A DNA stretch of 38,541 bases from Nocardioidaceae bacterium (lineage in GTDB: Bacteria; Actinomycetota; Actinomycetes; Propionibacteriales; Nocardioidaceae), in assembly GCA_020636935.1 (NCBI GenBank), contig JACJWW010000015.1, positions 1 through 38,541 of the forward strand, written 5' to 3'. The notes beneath the pieces were generated by a model, which saw only the letters and a program-made list of their open reading frames with translations, had not been told where the DNA came from and made no database searches. Position 1 is the stretch's first letter, and each line of letters opens with the position of its first letter. Below are positions 17,886-26,454 of the stretch, one piece after another. Made by a program: the position numbers and the translations under genes.

Positions 17886-18989
17886 ATGGACTTCACACTG
17901 AGCACCGAACAAACCGATGCTGCCGCTCTCGCCGCGGAGATCTTGAAATCCTCTTGCACACCCGAGTTGCAACAGCAGGTCACCCGAGCCGATCAGGGCA
18001 GATTCTCATCGTCGCTTTGGCAGACCCTGGGAGAAGCCGGCCTGATCGGTCTGCCCTTGCCCGAACAGCATGGCGGTGCCGGACTGGGATTGGCCGAAGC
18101 CTGCAGCGTGCTGATCGAAGTCGGACGAGTAGTTGCCCCTGTACCGTTGGCAACCCATCTGGCCGCTGCCATGGCCATCGCTGAGTTCGGCACCACTGCC
18201 CAAAAGGATCTGATCTTGGGCGATGCCTCTTCGGGCCAGACGATCTTGACCTGCGCCATCCCAGAAGAACTTGACGAGGCACCGCACGCACCTTCCATGC
18301 GGGCTACCCGCCAAGACGATGGTTGGGTGATCAGCGGCACAAAGACGAATGTCATCGCGGCCACTCACGCTGACTGGTTCGTCGTACCGGCCAACACGCC
18401 AGAAGGTATCGCTCTATTCCTCCTGCCTGTCTCTGAGCTCCCATCCGTGACTGCACAACATGTGTCAGACGGCGACATCGTTGGCGAACTTCACCTTGAC
18501 TCAGTGCCCGTCAGCAATGACCGCATGTTGGGCGAAGCCAACGGGTTGGCGCATCGATGGTTGTTGTGCCATTTGACTACCGCCATTTGTGCACAGCAAC
18601 TCGGCACGGTTGAGGGAGCACTTGCCTTGACTGCGGAGTATTCCAAGACCCGAGAGCAATTCGGTCGTCCGATTGGCACCTTCCAGGCGGTCAGCCAGCG
18701 TCTGGCCGACGGCTATATCGACAACCTTGGCGCCCGATTGACCCTCTGGCAGGCTGTCTGGGCTTTGAGCGAGGGTCATCACGGCGATGAAGCTGTCGCA
18801 GTGGCCAAGCTCTGGGCCGCTGATGCAGGCCACAAGCTCGCACACACCACTGTCCACGTGCATGGTGGCGTCGGGATCGACCTTGACGGTGAGGCCCATC
18901 GCTTCTTCACCGCTGCCAAGCGCAATGAGTTCTTGATGGGTGGAGCCACCGAGCAGGCTAGGTTCATCGGCGAAATCCTTGCTTCCTGA
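17886..18989 (+). CDS. fadE27: Steroid-side-chain acyl-CoA dehydrogenase, FadE27 (ChsE5) type
   Basis: Encodes 367 residues of the acyl-CoA dehydrogenase fold: an alpha-helical N-terminal domain with LGEAGLIGLPLPEQHGGAG, a shortened beta domain (DGWVISGTKTNVIAA) and a C-terminal domain with SKTREQFGRPIG and HVHGGVGIDLDGEAH. It is the expected partner of FadE26 in a heterotetramer where each subunit type supplies only part of the FAD and substrate site. AGGAG lies 8 bases before the ATG. Its end overlaps the likely start of fadD17, indicating one transcript. Confidence 0.92.
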   Translation: MDFTLSTEQTDAAALAAEILKSSCTPELQQQVTRADQGRFSSSLWQTLGEAGLIGLPLPEQHGGAGLGLAEACSVLIEVGRVVAPVPLATHLAAAMAIAEFGTTAQKDLILGDASSGQTILTCAIPEELDEAPHAPSMRATRQDDGWVISGTKTNVIAATHADWFVVPANTPEGIALFLLPVSELPSVTAQHVSDGDIVGELHLDSVPVSNDRMLGEANGLAHRWLLCHLTTAICAQQLGTVEGALALTAEYSKTREQFGRPIGTFQAVSQRLADGYIDNLGARLTLWQAVWALSEGHHGDEAVAVAKLWAADAGHKLAHTTVHVHGGVGIDLDGEAHRFFTAAKRNEFLMGGATEQARFIGEILAS

Positions 18990-20571
18990 GCCCGAGACGG
19001 CCACGGGGCCCGGCACGATCCGGGATCACCTGCTCAACCATGCAGAGCTGGCCAGCGCAGCCCTCATGACCCGCGACCGGGTGTGGCATTGGCCGGAGTT
19101 GATCTGCGAATTGTCTCGCAGAGCCAACGCACTTGGGGATCTTTTCGACCCTGCACATCCCCGGCATGTGGGTTTGTTGATGGACAACACTGCTGAAATG
19201 GCGCTGTCGATCATGAGTGCAGGGTTGGGCACTCAGGTGGCTGTTGGGCTCAACACAACCCGGAGGGGGGCCGGGCTCGCTGCGGACATCATGAAGGCCG
19301 ATTGTCAGGTCGTCTTGGTGTCGCCAAGATACGAGGCGTTGTTGGATGACCTGGATTTGCCCGGCGTACGAGTGCTCGGCAGCGACTCTGAAGAATGGCG
19401 AGCACTGCTGAGCAAAGCAAGTGAGCAAGTGCCAACTGCTGAGGTGGACCAAGATGCCTTGTTCATGTTGGTCTTCACCAGCGGCACCAGTGGCGACCCG
19501 AAGGCAGTGCGCCTGACCCACGCAAAGATCACCGGCCCGGGTCTGAAGCTGAACCAGCGTTTCGGCCTGACCCGAGATGACGTTCGCTACATATCAATGC
19601 CGCTATTCCACTCCAATGCGCTCATGGCCGGATGGGGCATGGCTGTTGTCTGTGGCGCTCCGATTGCGCTCGCGCCACGGTTCTCGGCCTCACGATTCTT
19701 GGCTGACATTCGCTACTTCGAAGCCACCTACACGTCGTACGTCGGGAAGCCACTTGCCTATGTCTTGGCCACTCCCGAACGCCCAGATGATGATAAGAAT
19801 CCACTCAAGATCGTCTTTGGCAATGAGGCCAGCGACCGAGACATCGCTGAGTTTTCGCGCCGTTTCAACTGCCGCGTGGTTGATGGTTTTGGCTCATCTG
19901 AGAATGCCGTGGTGATCAGTCGGATTGAGGGCACACCACCGGGTGCTCTGGGCATGCCCGCTCCCGATGTGGCGGTCTTCAATCCCGACACCAACGAGGA
20001 GTGCCCCCGAGCGATCATCTCCAACGGCCAAGTCACCAATCTTGATGAATGCGTCGGTGAACTCGTCAACTTCAAGGGGTCAGGAGAGTTCGCGGGCTAT
20101 TACAACGACCCGGAGGCAACCGCGGTGCGGATGCGCGATGGGATGTACTGGAGTGGAGATCTGGCCTATCGCGACGAGGAAGGCTGGGCATATTTCGCCG
20201 GCCGAAGCTCTGATTGGCTGCGCGTCGATGGGGAGAACTTGGCTGCCGCCCCGATCGAACGCATCCTGTCGCGGCATCCATCGGTCAAGGAGGCGGCTGT
20301 CTATGCCCTGCCGGATCCTGTCGTTGGTGACCAACTGGTCGTGTCGATGACCCTTCGAGATGTCCTGACTCCCCAGGAATGGGGCGCTTTCTTAGCACAG
20401 CAACCAGACCTAAGCACGAAGTCCTGGCCAACGCAGGTGTTCATCCTGGAGGAGTTGCCCCGCACCGCAACCAACAAGATCCGAAAGCGCGACCTTCAAG
20501 CCATGGGTACGCCGCAGGAAGGCGTGCGGTGGGTCCGCCCAGCTCGTGGGACGACATACGCAGCAGTCTGA
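18940..20571 (+). CDS. fadD17: Acyl-CoA ligase, FadD17 type
   Basis: Encodes up to 543 residues of the AMP-forming acyl-CoA synthetase family. Motifs: VFTSGTSGDPKAVRLTH (phosphate loop), VDGFGSSENAV, SGDLAYRDEEGWAYFAGR, VDGENL and the catalytic Lys region TNKIRKRDL. The sequence resembles mycobacterial FadD17 (HVGLLMDNT, YVGKPLAYVLATPE), encoded right after fadE26-fadE27 there too; it probably activates a steroid-linked or fatty acid, exact substrate unproven. The start is uncertain: GTG 18940 overlaps fadE27 by 50 bases without a clear ribosome-binding site, and TTG 18979 (MLPEPETATG) overlaps by 11. It converges with the nitronate-monooxygenase-like gene, 3 bases apart. Confidence 0.88.
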   Translation: MEPPSRLGSSAKSLLPEPETATGPGTIRDHLLNHAELASAALMTRDRVWHWPELICELSRRANALGDLFDPAHPRHVGLLMDNTAEMALSIMSAGLGTQVAVGLNTTRRGAGLAADIMKADCQVVLVSPRYEALLDDLDLPGVRVLGSDSEEWRALLSKASEQVPTAEVDQDALFMLVFTSGTSGDPKAVRLTHAKITGPGLKLNQRFGLTRDDVRYISMPLFHSNALMAGWGMAVVCGAPIALAPRFSASRFLADIRYFEATYTSYVGKPLAYVLATPERPDDDKNPLKIVFGNEASDRDIAEFSRRFNCRVVDGFGSSENAVVISRIEGTPPGALGMPAPDVAVFNPDTNEECPRAIISNGQVTNLDECVGELVNFKGSGEFAGYYNDPEATAVRMRDGMYWSGDLAYRDEEGWAYFAGRSSDWLRVDGENLAAAPIERILSRHPSVKEAAVYALPDPVVGDQLVVSMTLRDVLTPQEWGAFLAQQPDLSTKSWPTQVFILEELPRTATNKIRKRDLQAMGTPQEGVRWVRPARGTTYAAV

Positions 20572-20574
20572 GGC

Positions 20575-21687
20575 TCAGCCCTTCGTGATCGCGCTGAGCC
20601 GCTGGAAAGTCTCCTCGAACTCAGAAACCAAGGCAGCCATCGTGTCTGCCACAGCTACGACTTCGTTGGTGCGACCCACGATCTGACCAGCAGGCATCGC
20701 AATCGTGTCAGGGTTGTCACCGGAGTTCATCCGATTGTGGGCGTTGGCGACCAATATGTTCTGTAGTGGCATCGGCAACGGCGAAGGAGCTCCTTCTTCC
20801 TCCCAGGCCTCGGTCCACTTTGTCTTCAGCAGCCGTGCTGGTTTACCGGAGTACACCCTGGAGCGGACCGTGTCCTCGGAAGTGGCCCGAAGCAGAGCCT
20901 TGGTAATGCCAGTGCCGGTGGAGAGGTCGTATTCAGCAGCAGTCAGCCACAGTGACCCAGTCCAGGCCCCCTGGGCGCCCAGAGCAAGTGCTGCAGCGAC
21001 CTGGCGTCCCGAGCCAATCCCCCCGGCCGCAAGCACGGGTACGTCGGGGCCAACTGCATCGACAACCTCCGGAGTCAGGACCAAGGTGCTGACCTCACCG
21101 GTGTGTCCACCGGCCTCCCAGCCCTGGGAGACGATGATGTCGACACCGTTGTCCACGTGCGACTTGGCATGCCGCGCGGTACCAGCGAGTGCTGCCACCT
21201 GCACGCCAGCATCATGACATTGAGTGATTACCTCAGCTGGCGGAGATCCCAGAGCATTGGCCATCAGTTTGACATTGTGCTTCAGCGCTGTGTCGACGTG
21301 CATCTTGGCCACGGAGTGCAGCCACCCCAGCACTCCCTCATGGCCCACTGCGTGATCCAAGGGGGGAACCCCAAGCTTGACCAAGGTGTCATCCACGAAC
21401 TTGCGATGAGCCTCGGGAATGTATTTGTCGAGATCGGTCAGCGATCCCTCTTGAGGGATCTTGTTGGGCATGACCACGTCAAAGCCGTAAGGCAGACCAT
21501 CGGTGTTTTCGTCCATCCAGGTGAGGACCTCGTCGAGGGCCTCAGCCTCGTTGAAACGGACGCATCCGAGCACACCCATACCCCCTGCCCGAGTGACTGC
21601 CGCCGCCACCGGGGCCGACGGAGTGAAGGCAAAAATTGGGTAGCGGATCCCCAACTTCTCACAAATGGGTGTGTGGATCGTGGTCAT
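20575..21687 (-). CDS. Nitronate-monooxygenase-family flavoprotein, IpdC-like
   Basis: Encodes 370 residues of the NMO/2-nitropropane-dioxygenase TIM-barrel family binding FMN. Visible blocks: YPIFAFTPSAPVAAAV, AGGMGVLG, PYGFDVVMP, SQGWEAGGHTGE, PVLAAGGIGSGRQVAAALALGAQGAW, SRVYSGKPARLLKTKWTEAW. The sequence resembles IpdC (Rv3553), which acts on a CoA-linked C/D-ring intermediate in steroid degradation. IpdC normally lies with ipdAB, which are not here, so this could be a paralogue with a different substrate. It lies 31 bases after fadD19 on the same strand and is probably under the fadD19 operator. Confidence 0.8.
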   Translation of the reverse strand: MTTIHTPICEKLGIRYPIFAFTPSAPVAAAVTRAGGMGVLGCVRFNEAEALDEVLTWMDENTDGLPYGFDVVMPNKIPQEGSLTDLDKYIPEAHRKFVDDTLVKLGVPPLDHAVGHEGVLGWLHSVAKMHVDTALKHNVKLMANALGSPPAEVITQCHDAGVQVAALAGTARHAKSHVDNGVDIIVSQGWEAGGHTGEVSTLVLTPEVVDAVGPDVPVLAAGGIGSGRQVAAALALGAQGAWTGSLWLTAAEYDLSTGTGITKALLRATSEDTVRSRVYSGKPARLLKTKWTEAWEEEGAPSPLPMPLQNILVANAHNRMNSGDNPDTIAMPAGQIVGRTNEVVAVADTMAALVSEFEETFQRLSAITKG

Positions 21688-21718
21688 GGCATTCCTTAGG
21701 TGGATTGGAAGTATTTGG

Positions 21719-23344
21719 CTACTGGACGATGTCTAGGGCTGAGGTGGCGATGCGCTTGGCCTCTGGGTAATTCGCCTTCCCAGTCACGTGCCTGGGAATC
21801 TCTTCGACGAGCACGACTGAGCGGGGGATCTTGTAGCCAGACAGATGCTCACGCAGATAGTTCTGCACTGCCTCAATCTCTGGCTGGACCCCTTCACGAG
21901 GCTGAATGACTGCAGTGACCCGTGATCCGAAACGCTCATCAGGAGTGCCGATCACCAAGGCGTCGAAGACATCCGGGTGTCCCTTGAGGGCATTCTCAAC
22001 TTCTTCTGGGAAAACCTTCTCACCGCCGGTGTTGATGCAATTGGAGCCGCGACCGAGCAGGGTGATCTTGTTGTCGGGTTCGATCCGGGCGAAGTCACCA
22101 GGCACCGAGAAGCGGACTCCCCCGAGATCAATGAAGGTCTGGCGCGACTTCTCCTCGTCTCCGTAGTAGCCAAGCGGGACATTTCCGGACCTGGCGAGAC
22201 GGCCGATCTCACCCACACGGGACATGTCGATGATCTCGTTGTCATCATCGAGGACCACCGTGCCGACGCCAGGGCTGATCACTGGGCCATCCGAGGACAA
22301 CGCGCTGGCGTCTTGCAGACCGGTGCCTTGGAAGCCAGTCTCTGAAGCACCAACAGAATCAGTGAAGAAGGCAGCCGGGAAGGCCTTCATCCAGCGTTCC
22401 TTGATCGGCTTGCTGAAGATCGCGGCGCTGGAGGCCACTGCGGCCAGAGATGATCCGTCGTAGCCACCCTTCTCGAACTCCTCAATGAGGGGTCGAGCCA
22501 TCGCGTCTCCAGTCATGAACAAGACCTGGACCTTGTCACGGTCGACGATCTCCCAGATTTCCTTGGCGTTGAAGTTTGGCACCAAAATGGTGAAGTGACC
22601 ACCGAAAAGGTGCATCAACAGGCCAGCTTGAGCACCACCATGCATGATCGGGCTGATCGGCAGGGTCACCAGCGGATCACCTTCAGTGGCCTTGCGGGAT
22701 TGATCCATTTCGTCTTGGATCTCGCCGGTCATGAAGTCGATGCCACCACCCAGCACTCGCCACCAATCCTCGTGGCGCCACATGACGCCCTTGGGGAAGC
22801 CCGTGGTGCCACCGGTGTAGACGATGTAGACATCATCTGCCGAGCGCTCTGCAAAGTCGCGTGCTGTGCTCTGGGGAGCGACTGCATCTGCCCAGGAGAC
22901 CCCACCAAAAGCGGTTGCGTCGCCTTCGGCAGATGCGGGATCTGTGCCGTCTTCAGACATCAGGACGAACTTCAAGGCATCGTGCTTGGGCGCACACTTG
23001 GCCACCAACTCGCTGTAACAGCGCTCGGTGATCAGGCCGACCATGTCGGAGTTGTCGATGATGTAGTCGAGCTCGCGCTCGACATATCGATAGTTCACGT
23101 TGATCGGCACAGCGCGCAACTTGTACAAGCCCAGCATCGCCGACACATGGTCGATGCTGTTCTTGGCCAAAATACCCACATGGTCACCGGCCTTTACCCC
23201 CTGGCTGGCAAGATAGTGGGCTACCCGATTTGACTCGTCCTCAAGGTCGGCAAATGTGAGAGTGCGATCTCCAACCCGAAGCGCATCACGGTCAGGGACG
23301 GCGTCAACGGCGTGCTCGAAAAGGTCAGCAATGTTCATGGCCAT
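21719..23344 (-). CDS. fadD19: Steroid-CoA ligase, FadD19 type
   Basis: Encodes 541 residues. FadD19 attaches CoA to 3-oxocholest-4-en-26-oate and related C27/C24-branched sterol acids before beta-oxidation. NIADLFEHAVDAVPDRDAL, VNVNYRYVERELDYIIDNSD and GSNCINTGGEKVFPEEVE closely match FadD19; AMP-ligase motifs include YTGGTTGFPKGVMWRHED, SVGASETGFQG and the C-terminal TGKANYPEAKR with the catalytic Lys. In-frame ATGs at 23353, 23344 and 23338 are possible; 23344 is chosen because a TAGTAT -10-like box ends exactly 7 bases upstream and there is no Shine-Dalgarno, as expected for leaderless mRNA. It is divergent from echA19, as Rv3515c/Rv3516. Confidence 0.92.
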   Translation of the reverse strand: MAMNIADLFEHAVDAVPDRDALRVGDRTLTFADLEDESNRVAHYLASQGVKAGDHVGILAKNSIDHVSAMLGLYKLRAVPINVNYRYVERELDYIIDNSDMVGLITERCYSELVAKCAPKHDALKFVLMSEDGTDPASAEGDATAFGGVSWADAVAPQSTARDFAERSADDVYIVYTGGTTGFPKGVMWRHEDWWRVLGGGIDFMTGEIQDEMDQSRKATEGDPLVTLPISPIMHGGAQAGLLMHLFGGHFTILVPNFNAKEIWEIVDRDKVQVLFMTGDAMARPLIEEFEKGGYDGSSLAAVASSAAIFSKPIKERWMKAFPAAFFTDSVGASETGFQGTGLQDASALSSDGPVISPGVGTVVLDDDNEIIDMSRVGEIGRLARSGNVPLGYYGDEEKSRQTFIDLGGVRFSVPGDFARIEPDNKITLLGRGSNCINTGGEKVFPEEVENALKGHPDVFDALVIGTPDERFGSRVTAVIQPREGVQPEIEAVQNYLREHLSGYKIPRSVVLVEEIPRHVTGKANYPEAKRIATSALDIVQ

Positions 23345-23351
23345 GCGGGGC

Positions 23352-23357
23352 ATACTA
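23352..23357 (-). promoter_or_regulatory. Putative -10 box of fadD19 (leaderless)
   Basis: On the minus strand TAGTAT shares its first two bases with the KstR-type palindrome and ends 7 bases before ATG 23344. Transcription would then start at or within a base or two of the ATG. No convincing -35 element is visible. Confidence 0.5.
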
Positions 23358-23369
23358 GAACACGTTCTT
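23356..23369. promoter_or_regulatory. KstR operator, fadD19/echA19 junction
   Basis: TAGAACACGTTCTT contains a perfect inverted repeat AGAAC-AC-GTTCT and matches TnnAACnnGTTnnA except for the last base. It lies between the divergent fadD19 and echA19 starts. On the echA19 side a TAGGCT (23379-23384) lies 8 bases before that gene's ATG, so one operator could control two leaderless promoters. Confidence 0.82.
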
Positions 23370-23392
23370 GTTTCAGACTAGGCTGCCGCACC

Positions 23393-24193
23393 ATGACTGA
23401 GATGAACTCTGCTCCTCACTGCCTGGTCGAGTTGGTCGACCACAAGTTGATCGTCACCATGAACAGGCCGGAGGCACGTAATGCTCTGTCCGGCGAGATG
23501 CTGGAAATCATGGGAGAGGCCTGGGATCGCGCCAACGAAGATCCACAGGTCCGGGTGGTCATCCTCACTGGTGCTGGCGGCTATTTCTGCGCGGGCGCTG
23601 ATCTCAAGGCGATGAACTCCAAGGCACCGTCAGAGAAGTTCGAATCAGGCGAATACGATCCGAGCATCATCAAGCCCTTGCTCAAGGGCTTCCGTGTGGA
23701 AGTGCCGGTCATCGCAGCTGTCGAAGGTCCCGCCATTGCTGGCGGCACCGAGATCCTGCAAGGCACCGACATTCGAATCGCAGGAGAATCGGCCCGTTTC
23801 GGGGTTTCAGAGGCACGTTGGAGCCTCTACCCACTTGGCGGCTCCGCAGTCAGACTGGTGCGTCAGATGCCTTACACGATTGCTGCAGAGTTGCTGTTGA
23901 CAGGGCGCCAGATGAAGGCACCTGAAGCAAAGGAAGTTGGGCTGATCGGACACGTCGTACCCGACGGGACGGCTCTGGAGAAGGCCCATGAGATCGCCGA
24001 TCAGATCGTCGCAAACGGGCCGCTGGCAGTGCGCGCCATCCTCAAGACCATCCGGGACAGCGAGGGCAAACACGAGGACGAGTGCTGGGCTGACGACGCC
24101 GCACTAGGAGCAAAGGTCTTTGCCTCCAATGATGCCAAGGAAGGCCCCCGCGCCTTCATGGAGAAGCGCAAACCCAACTTCACCGGGAACTGA
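23393..24193 (+). CDS. echA19: Enoyl-CoA hydratase, EchA19 type
   Basis: Encodes 266 residues of the crotonase family. EchA19 in M. tuberculosis hydrates the steroid side-chain enoyl-CoA made by FadE26/27. GYFCAGADLKAM forms the first oxyanion-hole region, EGPAIAGGTEILQGTDIRIAGE the second, and RWSLYPLGGSAVRLVRQMPYT, GLIGHVVPDG and EGPRAFMEKRKPNF match EchA19 closely. ATG 23393 is chosen because homology begins just after it; the frame is open 27 codons upstream but passes through the operator. No Shine-Dalgarno is seen, and TAGGCT 8 bases upstream suggests a leaderless transcript. Confidence 0.92.
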   Translation: MTEMNSAPHCLVELVDHKLIVTMNRPEARNALSGEMLEIMGEAWDRANEDPQVRVVILTGAGGYFCAGADLKAMNSKAPSEKFESGEYDPSIIKPLLKGFRVEVPVIAAVEGPAIAGGTEILQGTDIRIAGESARFGVSEARWSLYPLGGSAVRLVRQMPYTIAAELLLTGRQMKAPEAKEVGLIGHVVPDGTALEKAHEIADQIVANGPLAVRAILKTIRDSEGKHEDECWADDAALGAKVFASNDAKEGPRAFMEKRKPNFTGN

Positions 24194-24239
24194 TCTGGAC
24201 GAGCTCAAACTGTCGGTGAGCCGCTGTACCTTCACGTCC

Positions 24240-24788
24240 ATGAAAAGTCCATCCTCGTTGCTGCTGGCTCTTGCCCTGGCCATCACGTTCTCTCTTACCT
24301 CGATAGCGCCGACTCAGGCGCGTCCCGACCGGACTTGGCAGCGCAGCGACCCTGCCGGAGACATGATGTTCATGGATAGCGACCTACCTGCACCCGACAT
24401 CACCAATGGAGACATCAGTTGGGTCCAGTTGTCCACGATGGGCAGGCGGGTTCGGGTAAAGGCGCAGTTCTACGAACTCCACGCGCCTTCACTGCTGGAC
24501 AGCACTTCCCTGGTCGCACACGCAATTGCAGCCAAGCAATCGCGAAAATCCGGCAGGATCGTGATGTCAATTGACAGCGTGATTGGTCCAATCACAGTCG
24601 CCATGAAGGTCGCCAGAGGGCGCAAAGACCGTCGAGTGCGTTGTGCCGCTTCACTCTGGGCCGACTACGAAGCCAACACCGTTGCGATGAGTTTCCCAAG
24701 AAGATGCTTGGGCAAACTGTCAAAGAAGATCATCTTCTTGACTTCAGTCGAACAAGACGGCATCACGTACTACGACCTCGCTGGCTGA
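24240..24788 (+). CDS. Small secreted protein of unknown function
   Basis: Encodes 182 residues. The N-terminus is a classical signal peptide: MKSP, a hydrophobic stretch of about 18 residues, and a likely cleavage after TQA near residue 27. The mature part is basic, with an Asp-rich start (DMMFMDSDLPAPDITNGD) that could bind metal and a predicted beta-rich body; no cysteine pair frames it except two Cys near C149 and C166. I do not recognise the family. It starts 46 bases after echA19 on the same strand, without a Shine-Dalgarno, and TACCTT lies 7 bases before its ATG. It ends one base from the convergent fadD8-like stop. Confidence 0.78.
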   Translation: MKSPSSLLLALALAITFSLTSIAPTQARPDRTWQRSDPAGDMMFMDSDLPAPDITNGDISWVQLSTMGRRVRVKAQFYELHAPSLLDSTSLVAHAIAAKQSRKSGRIVMSIDSVIGPITVAMKVARGRKDRRVRCAASLWADYEANTVAMSFPRRCLGKLSKKIIFLTSVEQDGITYYDLAG

Positions 24789-24789
24789 C

Positions 24790-26391
24790 TCAGCCGACGG
24801 ATCGTCCTTCACTCCCCCAATGCTGGGCGCGCAGTGCCTTCTTGTCAGGCTTGCCCAGCGCTGTCAGCGGGATGGCATCGACTGAGATCACCTGCTTGGG
24901 GGTCTGCACCGATCCCTTCCGGGTCTTGACTGACTCTTGGATCTCAGCGACGCTTTCAGCGCTGAGTTGCCCGCCTGCACGAGGTACCACGATCGCAGTC
25001 ACCGCCTCACCCCACTTCGGATCCGGGGTGCCGATCACGGCAACCTGGGCGACATCTGGATGCTCGGCAACAACATCTTCGACCTCGCGGGGGAAGACAT
25101 TGAAGCCGCCGGTCACAATCATGTCTTTGGTGCGATCAACGATGTACCAGAACCCAGCCTCGTCCTCACGGGCCACATCTCCGGTGCGAAGCCAACCGTC
25201 CTTGAAGGTCTCGGCCGTGGCCTCTGGCAACTGCCAATAGCCTTGGGCCAACACCGGGCCGGCCACGCAGATCTCCCCCGGCTCCCCTGGCTTGACGACT
25301 TGTCCGTCCTCACCGATCAGCGCGCTCCGCAACCAGGCTGAAGGGCGACCACATGAGGACAACCTGTTTGCCTGCGCAGGATCTTGTGAATCAATCACAT
25401 GGTCTTGCTTGCCCAAGTAGCTGATCACCATTGGGCACTCCGACTGCCCGTAGTACTGCGCGAAGATCGGGCCAAACCGCTCGATCGCCTCTGCCAATCG
25501 CACCGGGTTGATCGCCGAGGCACCGTAGTAGACCGTCTCCAGCGATGACAGATCTCGGGTATGCGAATCGGGATGATCCATGAGGGCATAGATCATCGAG
25601 GGCACCAGCATCGTCGCGGTGATCTTTTCCTCTTCGATCACCCGGAGCACCTCAGCTGGATCGAACTTGGCCACGACATACATCTGCCCACCCTTCATCA
25701 GAGTCGGCACGAAGAATGCCGCACCAGCGTGCGAAAGCGGCGTGGCCATCAAGAACTTCGGCCGATCCGGCCACTCCCACTCAGCCAACTGCACCTGAGT
25801 CATTGCTGCCATGGATGCCGCAGTGCCGATGACTCCCTTCGGCTTGCCGGTCGTACCACCTGTGTAGGTGATCGACACAATCGTGTCTCCAGGGACTTCG
25901 GCCACTGCAAGTCCGATCGGAGCGTATTTCGCGGCTTCGGCGACGAGGTCCGTGCCAAAATCAGCCGGTCCTAGAGTCAGCACCTGAGTCAGTGAAGGCA
26001 CTCGTTCTTGCAATGCCCGAGCCCGATCCAAGAATGCGGGCACAGTGTCGACGATCAGGGTGGTCACCCCGGCATCTGTCAAGACATAGGCATGGTCATC
26101 CAAAGAGCCCAGCGGATGCAAGGCAGTACGCCGATAGCACTGGGTCTGCCCGGCGCCAATGATCAGCAGCACCTCCGGCCGATTGGCCGACAGCAACCCG
26201 ACTGCAGTGCCAATGCCCGCTCCCAGCCCCTCCAGAGCCTGGACATATTGGGTGATCTGGTCGGCCATGGCCTGACCGGTCAGGGTTTGGTCACCGATCT
26301 CAAGGACCGGGTTGTCGGCATTGACCTTCAGGGCGCCGGCAAGAAGGTGACCGAGGTGGACACCTTCGCGCAGAGAGCTGGATTCAGACAT
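24790..26391 (-). CDS. Acyl-CoA ligase, FadD8-like
   Basis: Encodes 533 residues of the AMP-forming ligase family. Motifs: ITYTGGTTGKPKGVIGT, FAQYYGQSECPMV, GWLRTGDVAREDEAGFWYI, DRTKDMIVTGGFNVFPREVE and the C-terminal LTALGKPDKKALR with the catalytic Lys. AGQTQCYRRTALHPLGS and SLETVYYGASAINPVRLAEA are nearly as I recall in mycobacterial FadD8, whose substrate is not established. A KstR operator lies 11 bases upstream, so it probably serves sterol catabolism here, possibly on a side-chain-derived or ring-derived acid. A TAGTGT box lies 7 bases before the ATG with no Shine-Dalgarno, as at fadD19. Confidence 0.87.
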   Translation of the reverse strand: MSESSSLREGVHLGHLLAGALKVNADNPVLEIGDQTLTGQAMADQITQYVQALEGLGAGIGTAVGLLSANRPEVLLIIGAGQTQCYRRTALHPLGSLDDHAYVLTDAGVTTLIVDTVPAFLDRARALQERVPSLTQVLTLGPADFGTDLVAEAAKYAPIGLAVAEVPGDTIVSITYTGGTTGKPKGVIGTAASMAAMTQVQLAEWEWPDRPKFLMATPLSHAGAAFFVPTLMKGGQMYVVAKFDPAEVLRVIEEEKITATMLVPSMIYALMDHPDSHTRDLSSLETVYYGASAINPVRLAEAIERFGPIFAQYYGQSECPMVISYLGKQDHVIDSQDPAQANRLSSCGRPSAWLRSALIGEDGQVVKPGEPGEICVAGPVLAQGYWQLPEATAETFKDGWLRTGDVAREDEAGFWYIVDRTKDMIVTGGFNVFPREVEDVVAEHPDVAQVAVIGTPDPKWGEAVTAIVVPRAGGQLSAESVAEIQESVKTRKGSVQTPKQVISVDAIPLTALGKPDKKALRAQHWGSEGRSVG

Positions 26392-26398
26392 GGCGCAA

Positions 26399-26404
26399 AC
26401 ACTA
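26399..26404 (-). promoter_or_regulatory. Putative -10 box of the fadD8-like gene (leaderless)
   Basis: Minus-strand TAGTGT overlaps the KstR palindrome by two bases and ends exactly 7 bases before the ATG at 26391. A TTGTCG hexamer lies 18 bases further upstream on this strand and could serve as -35, which would place the whole operator inside the promoter spacer. Confidence 0.5.
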
Positions 26405-26416
26405 GAACGTGTTTCA
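26403..26416. promoter_or_regulatory. KstR operator, fadD8-like/SDR junction
   Basis: TAGAACGTGTTTCA matches TnnAACnnGTTnnA at every defined position. The surrounding 20 bases are identical to those at the LLM/DUF35 junction near 28967. It lies between divergent genes and can control both the ligase and the SDR-CMD pair. Confidence 0.85.
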
Positions 26417-26454
26417 CTTCCGCGACAAGGGGGCCACTAGGGCACAATCTCCGC

